Assembly: GCA_951804985.1 (NCBI GenBank)
Contig: OX638134.1
Coordinates: forward strand, 5,890,001-5,954,000
DNA length: 64,000 bases
From: Dryomyza anilis
Lineage: Eukaryota; Arthropoda; Insecta; Diptera; Dryomyzidae
Reading direction: 5' to 3'
Below are positions 35,207 to 45,904 of the stretch, piece by piece (position 1 is the stretch's first letter; every line of letters begins with the position of its first letter). The position numbers were made by a program, and so were the translations under genes. The notes under the pieces were generated by a model that saw nothing but the letters and a program-made list of their open reading frames with translations, did no database searches and was not told the DNA's origin.

Positions 35207-37194
35207 ATACCGTCCTTCATTTATAAATATATTGTCCTTCTTCGTCTTTTTTTTTTCTAATACACAAATGTATTAATTTTCCTTCATGTCTACGTGACAC
35301 TTTCCTGTTTTCACATATACATTTTTTTAACGTTTTCCTTACTTCTTCTACTTTTACTTTTTTTTGCAAAAATATGGAATTACATTAAATTTTGTACTGG
35401 CTGTCTCCGTCGTTTTTTTTTTTTTTGAAGAAAGGTGTCGTATTCCTCTTTTAATGTATAAGAAGTTAGTTCATTGTGTTGTTGTCAATGAACTTTTCAA
35501 AAGGTAAATATAAAAAAAATACTTAGTTTAAAGATACTGCTGATTTTTGGATACGTTTATGTTTTAGGTTTAATATCGGTTTTGCTTAGGACTTAGGACC
35601 ATTAACATGAATCGATTATCTTTTGTCTTATTGGAATTTGGTTGTGCTTCTATTTTATCGATTGCGGAATTGGAATAAATTACAACACAATATCGTAAAT
35701 ATGCTAATTATTGAATTATGTTTTCTAATTGGTTTTTAAAACCGATTAATTGACTGAGAGTAATACACATTTTTTGTATTATTAAAACGTTTACATTTTG
35801 CTGGACGCTACTGTGTTGTTTTCGTATGTGTGGCTGCCTGTGGCTGGATGATGCTCCATCGAATAGATTTCTGCTCCATCGAACAATGAAGTCATTGTTG
35901 CGTAGTTTGGCGATTAACCTGAAAATGTGCGCAACATGCTTGCAGCTAAAAGATGGCAGCACTTAACAGCAGTAGTGTGGCAGCACTGGAACGAGTTCAA
36001 ATCATTGCATTGACTAGAAAGAAAAACACTCTTTGTGGTAGGAGCCAGCCGACATGGCGTAAAGTTCATCTATAATTGGCGCTGCTGTATTAGCGCGTCT
36101 CAACTAAATGATGTACCGTTAAATTGTGTTGTGTGCTCAACAAGAGACAGTGTAGAGAAACATAGAGAGCGAGAAGTAGCAGTCACAAACACTAGGACAA
36201 AAAGCGGCGCTGCTTGTTGCGCGAGATGCTCCACCCATTGTGGTGAGAAAAGCATGAAACGAAATGGGCAACGAAACAGTTATTTTCACAATGGCGTCCA
36301 TGTTGTTTGCGCGCTCGCTCACGCGTACAAGGACAAGGCAATGGCGCTTGCCGTTGGTGGGAGTGGCTTCAAGTGCCATTGTTTGCTGCTCAGTGTAAAG
36401 GGAGTGGGAGAGCGGTAGGGGAATATGGAAAAGAGAGTGGTGGGGGTATAAATGGCACTATATTAAACGGAGTTTATTAATAAATACAGCAGCCAAATAA
36501 TGTAATAATTATTGCAGTTGCAATTATAATGACGTCATTAAAAAGAAGATAAACAAAAAAGAAAGTAATTAATTTACAGTTTTATATATTATATACTAAA
36601 TAGTATATTATATATTTATATAGTATTAATATAATATATTAAAGTATAAAATTATAAAATAGTCCATCTTTTTTAAATTTAAAATATTTGTGTACTCTTC
36701 TTGCGTTCCTTGCTTTCAATAATATTCTCAACTTATTTAATAAATAATTCACATAATTTTTATGAAATTTATTAAAATGTCATAAAATAAATTCATTCAA
36801 ATTATTTGAATTTGGTTTCGTTCGCACAGTCAGTTAATTCAAAATCGTTGTATTTTAACAGACATCTGCATATTTATTGCCTTTAAACAAATAAACAGCG
36901 CGCATCGTGCACCTACGTGCTCTTCTTTCTCACTCACGCACGCATGAACACATGCACGAACTCGAGGTCTTCTCCACTGTTCTCACTAACGCCACAACAC
37001 CCTACACCACCCGTTCACTCACTGCTCGGTACTTGGATCGACTGGTGCTGCTGCTTTTGTATTTGTCGTATAGTGATTTTTAATGACGTACATAATAAAA
37101 TTCACATTCGTTGTTTCAATTCCAAGTGGTTCGTGGCACGTTATGGTTCATAGAGTCGTGAATAGAGTTGCCGTAAGTTTAAAAATATGTGCCA
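35207..37194. other. Unique intergenic island
   Basis: 35,700-36,460 and 36,830-37,160 are relatively G+C-rich and unique (GGAGCCAGCCGACATGGCGT, AAAAGCGGCGCTGCTTGTTG, GCATCGTGCACCTACGTGCT). Overlapping frames on both strands (36035-36418 plus, 36137-36379 minus) have no recognisable domain, and neither is convincing as a protein. 36,580-36,660 is TATATA-rich. Confidence 0.45.
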
Positions 37195-37885
37195 TATATA
37201 AAGTTTTACTAAAAATTTTAATTTTTATCTAAAAATTCAATTTTTCTGTAGAAACTCAACTTTTCACTAAAAAATCAATTTTTAACTAATAATTCAATTT
37301 TTACACTAAAAATTTAATTTTTTACTAATTTTAACTTTTCACTAAAAATTCAAATTCACTAAAACTTTAATTTTTCATTAAAAATTCGAATAACCACTAA
37401 AAAAAATACAAATTTTTATTATAAATGAAAATTTTCACTAAATTCAACTTTTCACTAAAAATTTAATTTTTAATCACAAATTCAATTTCTCACTAAAAAA
37501 TTAAATTTTTCACTAAAAATTAATTTTTTCACTAAAAATTAATTTTTTCACAAAAAATTCAATTTTTCACTAAATTTCAACTTTTCACTAAAAATTCAAT
37601 TTTTCACTAAAATTCAAATTTTCACTTAAAATTCAAATTTTAACTAAAAAAAACTATTTTCACTACAAATGAAATTTTTAACTAAAAAACCAAATTCTCA
37701 CTAAAAATTTAATTTTTCATTAAAAGTTCAAATTTTCACTAAAAAATATATTTTTTTACTAAAAATTACATTTTTTAATAAAAATTACATTTTTTAATAA
37801 AAATTATTATTTTTACTAAAAATTAAATTTTTACATAAAATTCAATTTTTATGTAAATTTTAAGTTTTCAGTAAAATTTAAATTG
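37195..37885 (-). repeat. 19-bp minisatellite array 7 (degenerate)
   Basis: Diverged copies of TTTTTCACTAAAAATTCAA, reverse orientation, with many indels. It is separated from array 8 by about 300 bp of unrelated sequence. Confidence 0.92.
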
Positions 37886-38179
37886 CAAAAATATTGTTTT
37901 TGCGGGCTCAAGGTCTTGCCAGATACAAAGTGCTATGTACTGGGGAGTGAAACAAACAACAATTGACAAAAACAAAAAGTTGTTGGCTGACCGTACAGCT
38001 GTTTCGGAAGCTGCCAAGCTTCCTCATCAGCGGTCTTCTGCACAATTTCAGCATAGCAAGGCCTATAAGATCATTTTGTGCAATGAACTAAATGCGAATT
38101 TAGTACAAGCACAAAACAACCAGGCAAAACATGCAAAAATTGCACCAACTTTATGCTTGTCAATTGTTGTTGTCGCATT
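37886..38179. repeat. Possible retroelement tail between two minisatellite arrays
   Basis: The segment GACCGTACAGCTGTTTCGGAAGC...CCAAGCTTCCTCATCAGCGGTC contains GCTT(CC)/GGAAGC-type inverted words, and reminds me of tails of insect retroelements. I cannot name the family. The 93-residue frame 37935-38216 has no domain and runs into the minisatellite, so I do not call it a gene. Array 7 and array 8 are probably one array split by this sequence. Confidence 0.3.
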
Positions 38180-38858
38180 GCAGCAATTTTTCACTAAAAA
38201 TTCAATTTTTCACTAAAAATTCAATTTTTCACTAAAAATTCAATTTTTCACTAAAAATTCAATTTTCCACTAAAAATTCAATTTTTCACTAAAAATTCAA
38301 TTTTTCACTAAAAATTCAATTTTTCACTAAAAATTCAATTTTTCACTAAAAATTCAATTTTTCACTAAAAATTCAATTTTTCACTAAAAATTCAATTTTT
38401 CATTAAAAATTCAATTTTTCACTAAAAATTCAATTTTTCACTAAAAATTCAATTTTTCACTAAAAATTCAATTTTTCACTAAAAATTAAAATCTTCACTA
38501 AAAATTAAATTTTTCACTAGAAATTCAATTTTTCACTAAAAATTCAATTTTTCACTAAAAATCAATATTTTCACTAAAAATTGAATTTTTCAGTTAAATT
38601 GAATTTTTTACTAAAAATTGAATTTTTCACTAAAATTTGAATTTTTCACTAAAAATTGAATTTTTCACTAAAAATTGAATTTTTCACTTAAATTAATTTT
38701 TTCACTAAAAATTTACTTTTCATTAAAATTCAACTTTTCACTAAAAAATCAAATTTTCACTAAAAATTTAATTTTTCACTAAAAATTCAATTTTTACTAA
38801 AAATTCAATTTTACACCAAAAATTAAATTTGTCCTAAAAAATCAAATTTTCATTGTAG
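38180..38858 (-). repeat. 19-bp minisatellite array 8
   Basis: About 17 nearly identical consecutive TTTTTCACTAAAAATTCAA units (38,190-38,500) are followed by a decaying right part in which some units carry AAAATTGAATTTTTCACT. The homogeneous left part must be recent. Confidence 0.96.
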
Positions 38859-38860
38859 AT

Positions 38861-39082
38861 ACACCCAGAAAAAAATACTATATAAAGAATAGTTTTTTAC
38901 TATTAAAAATAGTTAATAGGATAAATTATTATTTTAATCGGAAAATACCATTAAATACCAGAAAATACTATGACATTGCTATTGAGTTTATATGAAAAGA
39001 TTTATTTGTTGTATACTATTAAATCAAAAATTGTCCTATTGACCAATTTTAATGGGATTTGAGGGAATTTTTTTCTGGGTGT
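38861..39082 (+). mobile_element. ACACCCAG-MITE, complete copy
   Basis: 222 bp with inverted ends ACACCCAGAAAAAAAT and ATTTTTTTCTGGGTGT. It is non-coding and AT-rich. The interior has AATAGTTTTTTACTATTAAA and TTGTCCTATTGACCAATTTT. Related copies are at 27325, 43339 (inverted) and 56946. Target duplication is unclear (GA-T / TA context). Confidence 0.92.
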
Positions 39083-39330
39083 ATATACATATATTAGTTA
39101 AAAATAAAATTTTAGTGAAATATTGAAATTTTCCGTTTTCGCTAAAAATTTACTTTTTTTTTAATTAAAAAAAAAATCAATTGTTCACATAAAAGTAATT
39201 TTTGAACTTAAAATTTAAATTAGCTCTAAAATACAAAATTTAAAATAAAATTTTCTCCAAACTCAATTTAAAATTATTTAATTTGCATTAAAAATATTGT
39301 AATACAATTTCAAGAGTAACACATGGCAAC
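39083..39330. repeat. Degenerate minisatellite remnant
   Basis: A few decayed units (TTTTAGTGAAATATTGAAAT, TTCGCTAAAAATTTAC) in A/T-rich DNA. This is probably the rest of array 8 beyond the MITE. Confidence 0.5.
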
Positions 39331-39854
39331 TCTATCGATAGAGTACGTTGAAATTCTAAAGCTTATACTGTTGTTGTTGCCGTGGAACACAGATTTGTTC
39401 CTGATTTAAAAACTAAATGCATTCGCGGACTCACTCACTCTCATACGCACACAGAGGGTGGTGGCTGAGTGGCTGACTGCAGCCAGGGTTGCACTTGAAC
39501 GCAACACAGTCGCCTCAAATACACAAACAAAACCCACTGGGTTTCTCAAGTCACTTACACACTCACTCTCTGTCTCTCTCACTGCCAACTGTTATTATGG
39601 CCATTGTTGTAAAAGGAATGTTGTTGGCGCTGTGCGGTGACCGCCTCGTTGCTCGTTACTCGTTCTGCTTGGTACTCGTCGTCGTCATCGTCGTGGTACA
39701 AACGACGAGTGTATGAATTAACTGATTTTTTCACGTTACTCTTCTTGTTGTTGGTATTGTTGCAATTGGCGTTTGTGTGCGTTGTTGGTTTCTTCTGGTT
39801 CATTGAAAAACGACGGCAGTCAATTTCGAAATCATTCTGCAATCGTAGGCCTAA
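39331..39854 (+). promoter_or_regulatory. HGTX upstream region (candidate promoter-proximal DNA)
   Basis: The sequence changes here from repeats to unique, less AT-rich DNA (GCAGCCAGGGTTGCACTTGA, TCGTCGTCATCGTCGTGGTA) ending at the candidate start site. The overlapping open frames on both strands (39406-39876) are short and domain-free. Its position next to a developmental gene suggests promoter-proximal control elements. No individual binding site is claimed. Confidence 0.4.
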
Positions 39855-39888
39855 TCATTCGCACGGTCGCACGTAACACGCACGGATC
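39855..39888 (+). promoter_or_regulatory. HGTX: Candidate HGTX core promoter (Inr + DPE)
   Basis: TCATTC at 39855-39860 matches the fly initiator TCA(G/T)T(C/T), with A+1 at 39857. GGATC at 39884-39888 occupies exactly +28 to +32 and matches the DPE consensus RGWYV. There is no TATA box at -31. Inr+DPE promoters are typical of fly homeobox genes. It lies 989 bp before the start codon, at the boundary between mixed and extremely AT-rich sequence. It is a motif-based prediction. Confidence 0.5.
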
Positions 39889-40845
39889 GAACGCACGGTG
39901 AATGCAGTTGAAAGTAAAAAATCGCTTTAGACGGTTTAAAAAGTAGTAAAAAAAATAACAGCAACATCAGACTGAAAACTGTTGGCTTTATGAGTGAAAT
40001 TAAAAGTTTTGAAAATTATTTTATAAATTGAAAAAAATATTTCAAAGGAAAGAATGCTTTCAAATATATAAAATTATTTTTCATATAAAGAAATGGATTT
40101 TAAAGCTAAAAAAGTGTTTTATAAATAAAAAATAAAAATGATTTAGAGCACTAAATGTTAAAACAAATTCGTGACAAGAAAAAATTGTAAAACAACGAAA
40201 TAAGAGATATTTAAAATCAATAAACTCTAAAACATTAAAATGTTTAAAACTAACAAGGATTGATGGACAAAATTAAAAACACGAAGTTTATAAACCTCTT
40301 AATACTTATAAGAATTGCATTTTAAATAAATCGATTTATAAAACAATCATATTTGTGTAAACAATTTACAAAAGAATTTAAAATAAAAATTAAAAGTTTG
40401 AAAACAAACAAAAATTTAATTGAAATTAATTGTGAAATAAATAAAAATTTAAATAACTCAAATTTCAAGTTTATGTGGTGTATATAAAGTGAAGAAAATA
40501 CGAATTTTAAAATCAATCAAAAAAATAGTCAAAATAGTTTAAAATCTCTGATTTCATACGAGGAATACTTAAAAAGCTTTAAATACAAAAAGCGTTAATT
40601 ATACAAAATATTAAAAAATATTTTAAAAAACGTATTCAATATAATAAAAAGTATTAAACATATTAAAAAGTGAAAAATCCCAGTGCTAACTGAAAACCGT
40701 TTTAAAAATGTATTAAGTATTACACAAAAATAAAATAAAAAATATTCGAATAACAATTTTCGAAAAAACGCAACTTTTAACTTGTCCGTCGTCGTTTCAA
40801 ATCTCTCAGTTGCCAGTGTTTTGAGCACTACCCTACCCCAAAAAC
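39889..40845 (+). other. HGTX: HGTX 5' UTR, possibly containing an intron
   Basis: Extremely A/T-rich and non-repetitive, with several upstream ATGs (for example 39902, 40054, 40093, 40138, 40153, 40240 and 40707). An alternative to one long leader is an intron from the donor-like GTAAAA at 39914 to the acceptor-like TTTCAAATCTCTCAG ending at 40809, with TTAAC upstream as a branch point. That would leave a leader of about 90 nt with a single uATG (39902). I cannot tell which is right. Confidence 0.45.
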
Positions 40846-41923
40846 ATGGATCTCATAAATCCCTATATGCGCCATCATGGTTTCAGCGGCGTTCAAAACA
40901 CCGCCGGTTCGCCGTCGGCCAATCGCAGTCCGCCGCTGCATCACATGCATGCGGCCGCCGCCGCTGCAGCCGCCGGTCTTGGCGGCAACGGCTTCATGCT
41001 GGATGCACCACATACGGATTATCAAAATCTGGCCGCCGTCGCTGCGAATCGTGAACAATTGCTTGATTATCATAGCGCCGCCGCCGCAGCCGCCTATCAC
41101 CATCATCAGCAGCAGCAACAACAACAACAGCAGCACAACAATAATAACAACAACAGCAACAGCAACAACATGAATAACAATCATCCACTCATGCTGCTCA
41201 AATCGCATTCCAAAGATGACTCTGCGCTCGATGATTCTTCATCGTCATCACCGCCGCCGCCACCAACCGCCGAACAATTACGCATCGGCGGCGATCAATC
41301 CTCGTTGGCCTCATCATCGCGCCTGAAATCGGAGAGTCCCGACTGTCAGCAGTCGGCGCTGCAACATCGCAGCCGTTGCTATGACAATTCCAGCCCGGGT
41401 GTTGACAGCGCCAAATCCTATGCGATCAGTCAGCGTAGCAGCGAGGAGGCCTGCAACAGTGAGGCGAGTCCGCCGCCGCTCGATTGTAGCCCGGAGAATT
41501 TGTCGGGGCGCAAATATGGCTATGGCAATATGGGCAGCAATAATAACAACAACAATTTCAACAACAATCATCTACAGCATCACAACAACAACAATAATAA
41601 CAGTAATAACAACAACAATAGTCACATGTTGGATCATCACAAGTTACCGTTGAGTTTTCTTGGTCCCCCTTTGGCCGCGCTCCATTCAATGACAGAAATG
41701 AAATCGAGCGGCGGTCTCAATAGTCCCAACATTAATTCCGTCGGCGGTTTTAGTAGCAGCAGCCCCAGCCTACATTTGAGTCGCGACGGTAGCGGCGGTC
41801 TCATCTCGTCCAGCGCCTCCAGCACAACCACCACGCACACGCAGGCGAACCCGCATGGCATCGACACGATACTGTCGAAGCCGCCACCGGTTACCTCCGC
41901 GGGACTAAGTGCGCTGGCCGCAG
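40846..41923 (+). CDS. HGTX: Nkx6-class homeobox protein HGTX, coding exon 1
   Basis: Encodes residues 1-359 plus the first base of Gly360 of a nuclear homeodomain transcription factor. Fly and vertebrate Nkx6 proteins pattern the ventral nerve cord and motor neurons, largely as Groucho/TLE-dependent repressors. The start (CAAAAACATGG) has A at -3. Low-complexity runs dominate: Ala 36-43 and 78-83, His/Gln 85-96 (CAG/CAA opa repeat), Asn 98-112, Ser/Pro 131-140, Asn 232-258. Two Nkx6 signatures stand out: PPLAALHSMTEMK (274-286) and NPHGIDTILSKP (335-346), whose HGIDTIL fits the eh1-like co-repressor motif. The exon ends GCA-G|GTAAAA in phase 1. Read without splicing, the frame goes on to 42181 and loses all similarity, so that part is intronic. 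Confidence 0.96.
41109..41175 (+). repeat. Opa-type (CAG/CAA)n and (AAC)n coding repeat
   Basis: In-frame CAG/CAA codons run into AAC/AAT codons and give the His/Gln then Asn tracts of HGTX residues 88-112. Such runs are common in fly transcription factors and vary in length between individuals. A second AAC-rich tract lies at 41538-41620. Confidence 0.9.
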
Positions 41924-42289
41924 GTAAAAAATTGATATTACGTAGAGATCTATGTAGAACTAGAAATGGTAAAAATATCGAAGAACGATCTTCAAAACTG
42001 TTTTATGGTCAAGGTTTTGAAATACAAAAGTTCCGTTTAAAATTGTTTTTAAAATACTATAAAGTTTTCGGTACCAATATCATGCCAATTATATTGTTTA
42101 TTTTGTTCCATCTGCATTATTGGCATAAATTTCGGACTATATATAATTTTGCTGAAGTATCAACGACATTTATTCCGATTTAAGTTCTATAAATGGAATG
42201 TAAGAGCTAATCATTTTGATGACATCATGACGAAAAAAAAAATGGGAGTACAGATTCATTGGGAATGAATATATATAAGTTTCGATGAA

Positions 42290-43150
42290 AAATTGTCTCG
42301 AGAAAAAACTGTCTCCAGAATTTAATGTCTCGAGGATTAATTCTCTCGAGTATGAATAGTCTCGAGAATGAACTGTCTTGGAATTGTCTCAGGGAAAATT
42401 CTCCGAATTGTCTCAAGGAAACAATGTCACGGGGAAGAATTATCTCGGTTAAGAATTGTCATAGGGAAGAAATAACTCTAGGAAAAATTATCACGAAAAA
42501 ATATTCTGCAAGATAAAATGTCTCAGGAAACATTTATCCGTGCAAGAATTGTCCGAGCATAAATTGACAAGAATGAATTGTTTCGAAGATATATTGACTT
42601 TTTCTCAATAATTTTCGAAATAATTCTCATGGAGAAGAATTGTCTCAGGACAAATTGTATTGGGAAGAATTAACTTAGTTTAGAATTGTATTTGGGTTGA
42701 AGTAACGCGAGGAAAAATTGTCTCGTTGAAAAAATGTCTCGAAAAAAATATTCTCCAAGATGAATTTTCACAGGGAAGATTTTTTCGTTAAAAATGGTCC
42801 GAGAAGGATATGACGAGAATGAATTGTTTCGGGGAAATATTGTCTTGAAGAAAAATTAGCTCAAGCAATAATTGAGATGAAGATGAATTGTTTTAAGTGA
42901 AATTGTATTGAACTAACTCGGTTATCTTCGGGAAGAATTAATTCGAGGAAAAATTGTCTCCATGAAGAAATAGTTTAATGAAAGAATTATTAGATGTAGA
43001 ATTGTCTTGGGGTAGAATTTTCTCGAGGAAGAATTGTTCTGGGAATGAGTTTTCTTGATAAAGCATTGTCCAATTAAGGATTTGCTAGAGGAAAAATATC
43101 TAGAAATAATTGTTTCGCGTCAGACATTTTTTCGTAAGGAATTGTTCGAG
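42290..43150 (+). repeat. GAATTGTCTCGAGGAA tandem array in intron 1
   Basis: Dozens of imperfect copies of an approximately 16-20-bp unit, GAATTGTCTCGAGGAAAAAT, with irregular spacing and many one-base changes (TCTCGGGGAA, TCACGGGGAAG, TCCGAGAA). The CTCGAG core is itself a palindrome. The array occurs only here. Confidence 0.9.
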
Positions 43151-43338
43151 GATGTACATTTTAGGAAATTATTGCGATTATTTTAATATTTCAAAGTACC
43201 AATGTAAAAAATAGTAATAATAGTTTGGCGCTACAGTCCTATAAGAACTTAGGACGTGGCCTTTCAACATTTTGAGCTGTGCGTGTTATAGTACCACACT
43301 TACGATCTCGAAATATATAAATCCCAGTTATGTTCACA
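43151..43338. other. Intron 1 sequence, nothing recognised
   Basis: Includes TTTGGCGCTACAGTCCTATA and GCTGTGCGTGTTATAGTACC, less AT-rich than its surroundings. I tested this for a tRNA-like fold and saw none. Confidence 0.4.
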
Positions 43339-43551
43339 ACACCCAGAAAAAAATTCCCTCAAATCCCATTAAAATTGGTCAATAGGACAATTATTGATTT
43401 AATAGTATAAAAAAAAAATAAAAATCACTCAATGGAATGTCATGGTATTTTCTAGTATTTAATGGTATTTTCCGATTAAAATAATAATTTATCCTATTGA
43501 ATATTTTTAATAGTAAAAAACTATTATTTATATAGTATTTTTTTCTGGGTG
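43339..43551 (-). mobile_element. ACACCCAG-MITE, complete copy in intron 1 (inverted)
   Basis: 213 bp with ends ACACCCAGAAAAAAATTCCC and ATTTTTTTCTGGGTG. It is the reverse complement of the copy at 38861 (TTGGTCAATAGGACAATTAT, TAAATGGTATTTTCCGATTA), with a few differences. Confidence 0.92.
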
Positions 43552-44199
43552 CACCATACCAAATTTTCGCAAATTATAAAATGATACTGTCAGACTTTCA
43601 AGTATTTAGGTTGATTTGTTTGGAATGAAAATAAATTAATTGGTGAAATAAATTAAAAATTACATATAGCATCAAAATTTTAATAATTTCTGTTAAATGA
43701 AAATTTTAATTTTTTAACAATCGCTAATTTTCTGATAATGGTTGAATAATTGAGGTTGAATAATTATTTTTATTTATTTAGATCAAATTCATTATTATTA
43801 TTATTTATTTTTCATCATCAATAAAAATTAAAATCAATTAAATTAATTACATAATTCCAACAGATTTATTGATATTTTATAAATTGTAAAGAGTATTTAA
43901 CAATTAGCTAAAATGTTACGCATCAAAAACTTCTTTTATGATTTTTTATAAGTAAATCATGCGGAAATTCAGCAACCTTCACAATACCAAATTTATTATG
44001 AGCAATAATTAAAGTTTGTGACAAAGCAAAAGACGCAAAAAAATCACTTGAAGAATAACAATTACTTAAGTCGATTGACAATTGTATTTAATAAGAGATT
44101 TTTTTTCATTAAATGATGATATTATATAAGCGTAAAAAGAGCACGTTTAATTGTTGATATTTTTATTTTTAACTTCAATCATTTTTAAATTTTTCGTTT
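43552..44199. other. Intron 1, AT-rich, nothing recognised
   Basis: Non-repetitive A/T-rich intron sequence. Confidence 0.5.
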
Positions 44200-44460
44200 T
44201 GTTTTTTCATATTTTTCATTTATTTTTTTATTTTTTTAATTTTTTTTTTTTATATTTTTTTATATTTTTTTATATTTTTTATAATTTTTTATAAATTTTC
44301 ATATTTTTTTATATTTTTTTTTTATATTTTTTAGATATTTTTTTATAATTTTTCATATTTTTTTATATTTTTTTATATTTTTTATATTTTTAATTTTTTA
44401 TTTTTTTAATTTTTTATTTTTTATTTTTGAAATTTATTTTTTATATATTTAATTTTTGTT
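44200..44460 (+). repeat. TTTTTTATATTTTTT low-complexity tract
   Basis: A long run of TTTTTTATA words just upstream of the exon 2 acceptor. It extends the polypyrimidine context but is not needed for it. Confidence 0.9.
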
Positions 44461-44490
44461 ATTCTAATTAACATTTTCTCTCTTTTAAAG

Positions 44491-44676
44491 GTGGCATACC
44501 GCGTTTCTCCATAGCCGCTGCCGCCGCTGGCATGGCCCAGTACCTGTCACAAAGTCAGGGCACCCCATTGAAAACACATGCCGGACATATTGTCGATCGC
44601 ACACATCTGTATTGGCCAGGACTACAAGGACTTGTGGCAAATCCGATGGCGTGGCGCGAACGTTTGTCGAATACAA
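44491..44676 (+). CDS. HGTX: HGTX coding exon 2 (RFS-YWPG region)
   Basis: 186 nt, residues 360-421 plus the first base of residue 422. The junction CAG|GTGGCA restores Gly360-Gly-Ile-Pro-Arg-Phe-Ser. Features are GGIPRFSIAAAAAGMAQYLS (360-379) and YWPGLQGLVANPMAWRERLS (400-419). Vertebrate Nkx6 proteins have the corresponding LPRFS and FWPG...WRD..L segments just before the homeodomain. The exon ends ATACAA|GTAAGT, a strong donor, again in phase 1. Small open frames on the minus strand across it are shadows. Confidence 0.95.
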
Positions 44677-44762
44677 GTAAGTCAAGTGTTTTTATTATCA
44701 ATTTTTATAGATCAATTTTTGAAGTGTGCTCAGTAAAAGGTCAAAAATTAGACAATAAATAA

Positions 44763-45699
44763 TACAAAAGGGTATACAAAAGATCAACAAAATTGACTAA
44801 CAATGATCAAAAGTACTATTCGAATTTTAAGGGTTTTTAAAGTATATAAATAGTTCGAGAATAAAAAAAGCTCTATGAAACATGTACATTTCATATACTT
44901 CATAGGTTTTTAATAAAGTTTAAATTTGTTGGGTACTTATTATAGTCAAAATTATAACCATAAATGCAAAATGATTTGGTATGATCATGTCATGTCTAGT
45001 AGTTAAAATTATCCTATTAGGAATATGCATTATTGGATTTACGCGATTTACAGGATTTCAGTAATCATTTTTAGTTTTTGAAATATTAAAATAAAAAAAA
45101 ATACAAAAAAACCTCCAATTAGAATTCTTAAAATGAATAAAACTTTGTTTCGAAGGTTTCTGTTATTCTTCTGATATTGTCATCAATCATATGCCTAACC
45201 AGGCACCTTGGCACTTGGGATACCCTTCTGTCACAAAAATACCACAAAAGCCTATATAATAAACGTACGTGACAAATTCGATGCTCTATCAAAATGCGTT
45301 TAATAAAAAATAAATAATTTGTTATAATAACAAAATGATGATGCAATGATGAGACATATATACGATGCAATATGATCGATTTAACTGTTTTCTTTTTAAC
45401 TCTGGATCGATTTTTTTCAGCAATTCTTTGTGCGCTGTTCATCTGTCTCTTTATCAACTTTTCCAACCAACTCTTTGTCATCTGCCTCGTTGTCTGTACG
45501 ACTCTGTCAAGCTGTGTTCATGGGCGGACTGTCAAAACGAGTCAGTTGGGCTTCCGGTCAATAGACCGGTCAATAAATATCAAATTTCTCAAAGAATAAC
45601 CCAATTCTACATATAAAAATATCAAACTTCGTAAATTTTACTAATACTACGAAGTGCAAAATTCCGTCTAGGCATAGAGAAGGCCTATAATATCCTATG
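44763..45699. other. Intron 2, nothing recognised
   Basis: AT-rich unique sequence. The frames at 45128-45616 on both strands overlap each other and have no domain. Confidence 0.45.
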
Positions 45700-45785
45700 T
45701 TCCATGTCATAACCCGATCAGTTACAAGACCAACACAATCAGGTCATAATCATGTCTACCAAAATAGTCTAAATTTCAACTAGGG
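45700..45785 (-). mobile_element. Fragment related to the foldback element at 20830
   Basis: CATAACCCGATCAGTTACAA, AATCATGTCTACCAAAATAG and TTTCAACTAGGG correspond, with divergence, to the complement of 21118-21260, including the terminal CTACCAAAATTTCTACTAGG. Only one end survives. Confidence 0.6.
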
Positions 45786-45904
45786 AAAGGACCATAATGA
45801 AATGAGTCTGTTCTGACTGAAAACAGGCCGATGTTTCAGTTTTAAAGTACAGTTTCTTCTGAAGAATAGGTCTTTTTTGGTGGCAAAAGAACGATGTAAA
45901 AAAA

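Larger units (their letters stand above)
41924..44490 (+). other. HGTX: HGTX intron 1 (2,567 bp)
   Basis: It begins GTAAAA after CAG and ends TTCTCTCTTTTAAAG, with CTAAT at about 44464 as a likely branch point. It is a phase 1 intron. It holds a tandem array, one inverted MITE and an A/T-rich 3' third without other features. Confidence 0.93.

Noticed and set aside
36035..36418. 127-residue + frame with a fully overlapping minus frame
   Set aside because: No recognisable domain, Cys/Ser/Arg composition typical of chance frames in G+C-richer DNA, and neither strand is favoured.
40806..40811. TCAGTT as initiator 38 bp before the HGTX start codon
   Set aside because: No DPE at +28 (ACCCC) and no TATA. 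The same sequence fits a splice acceptor (TCTCTCAG) better, and a matching Inr+DPE pair exists at 39855.
41924..42183. Continuation of the HGTX exon 1 reading frame to a stop at 42181
   Set aside because: A strong donor (CAG|GTAAAA) ends the coding similarity. The tail is AT-rich intron sequence, and exon 2 joins in phase.
43221..43320. Possible tRNA-like segment (TTTGGCGCTACAGTCC)
   Set aside because: No cloverleaf with A/B box motifs can be drawn.
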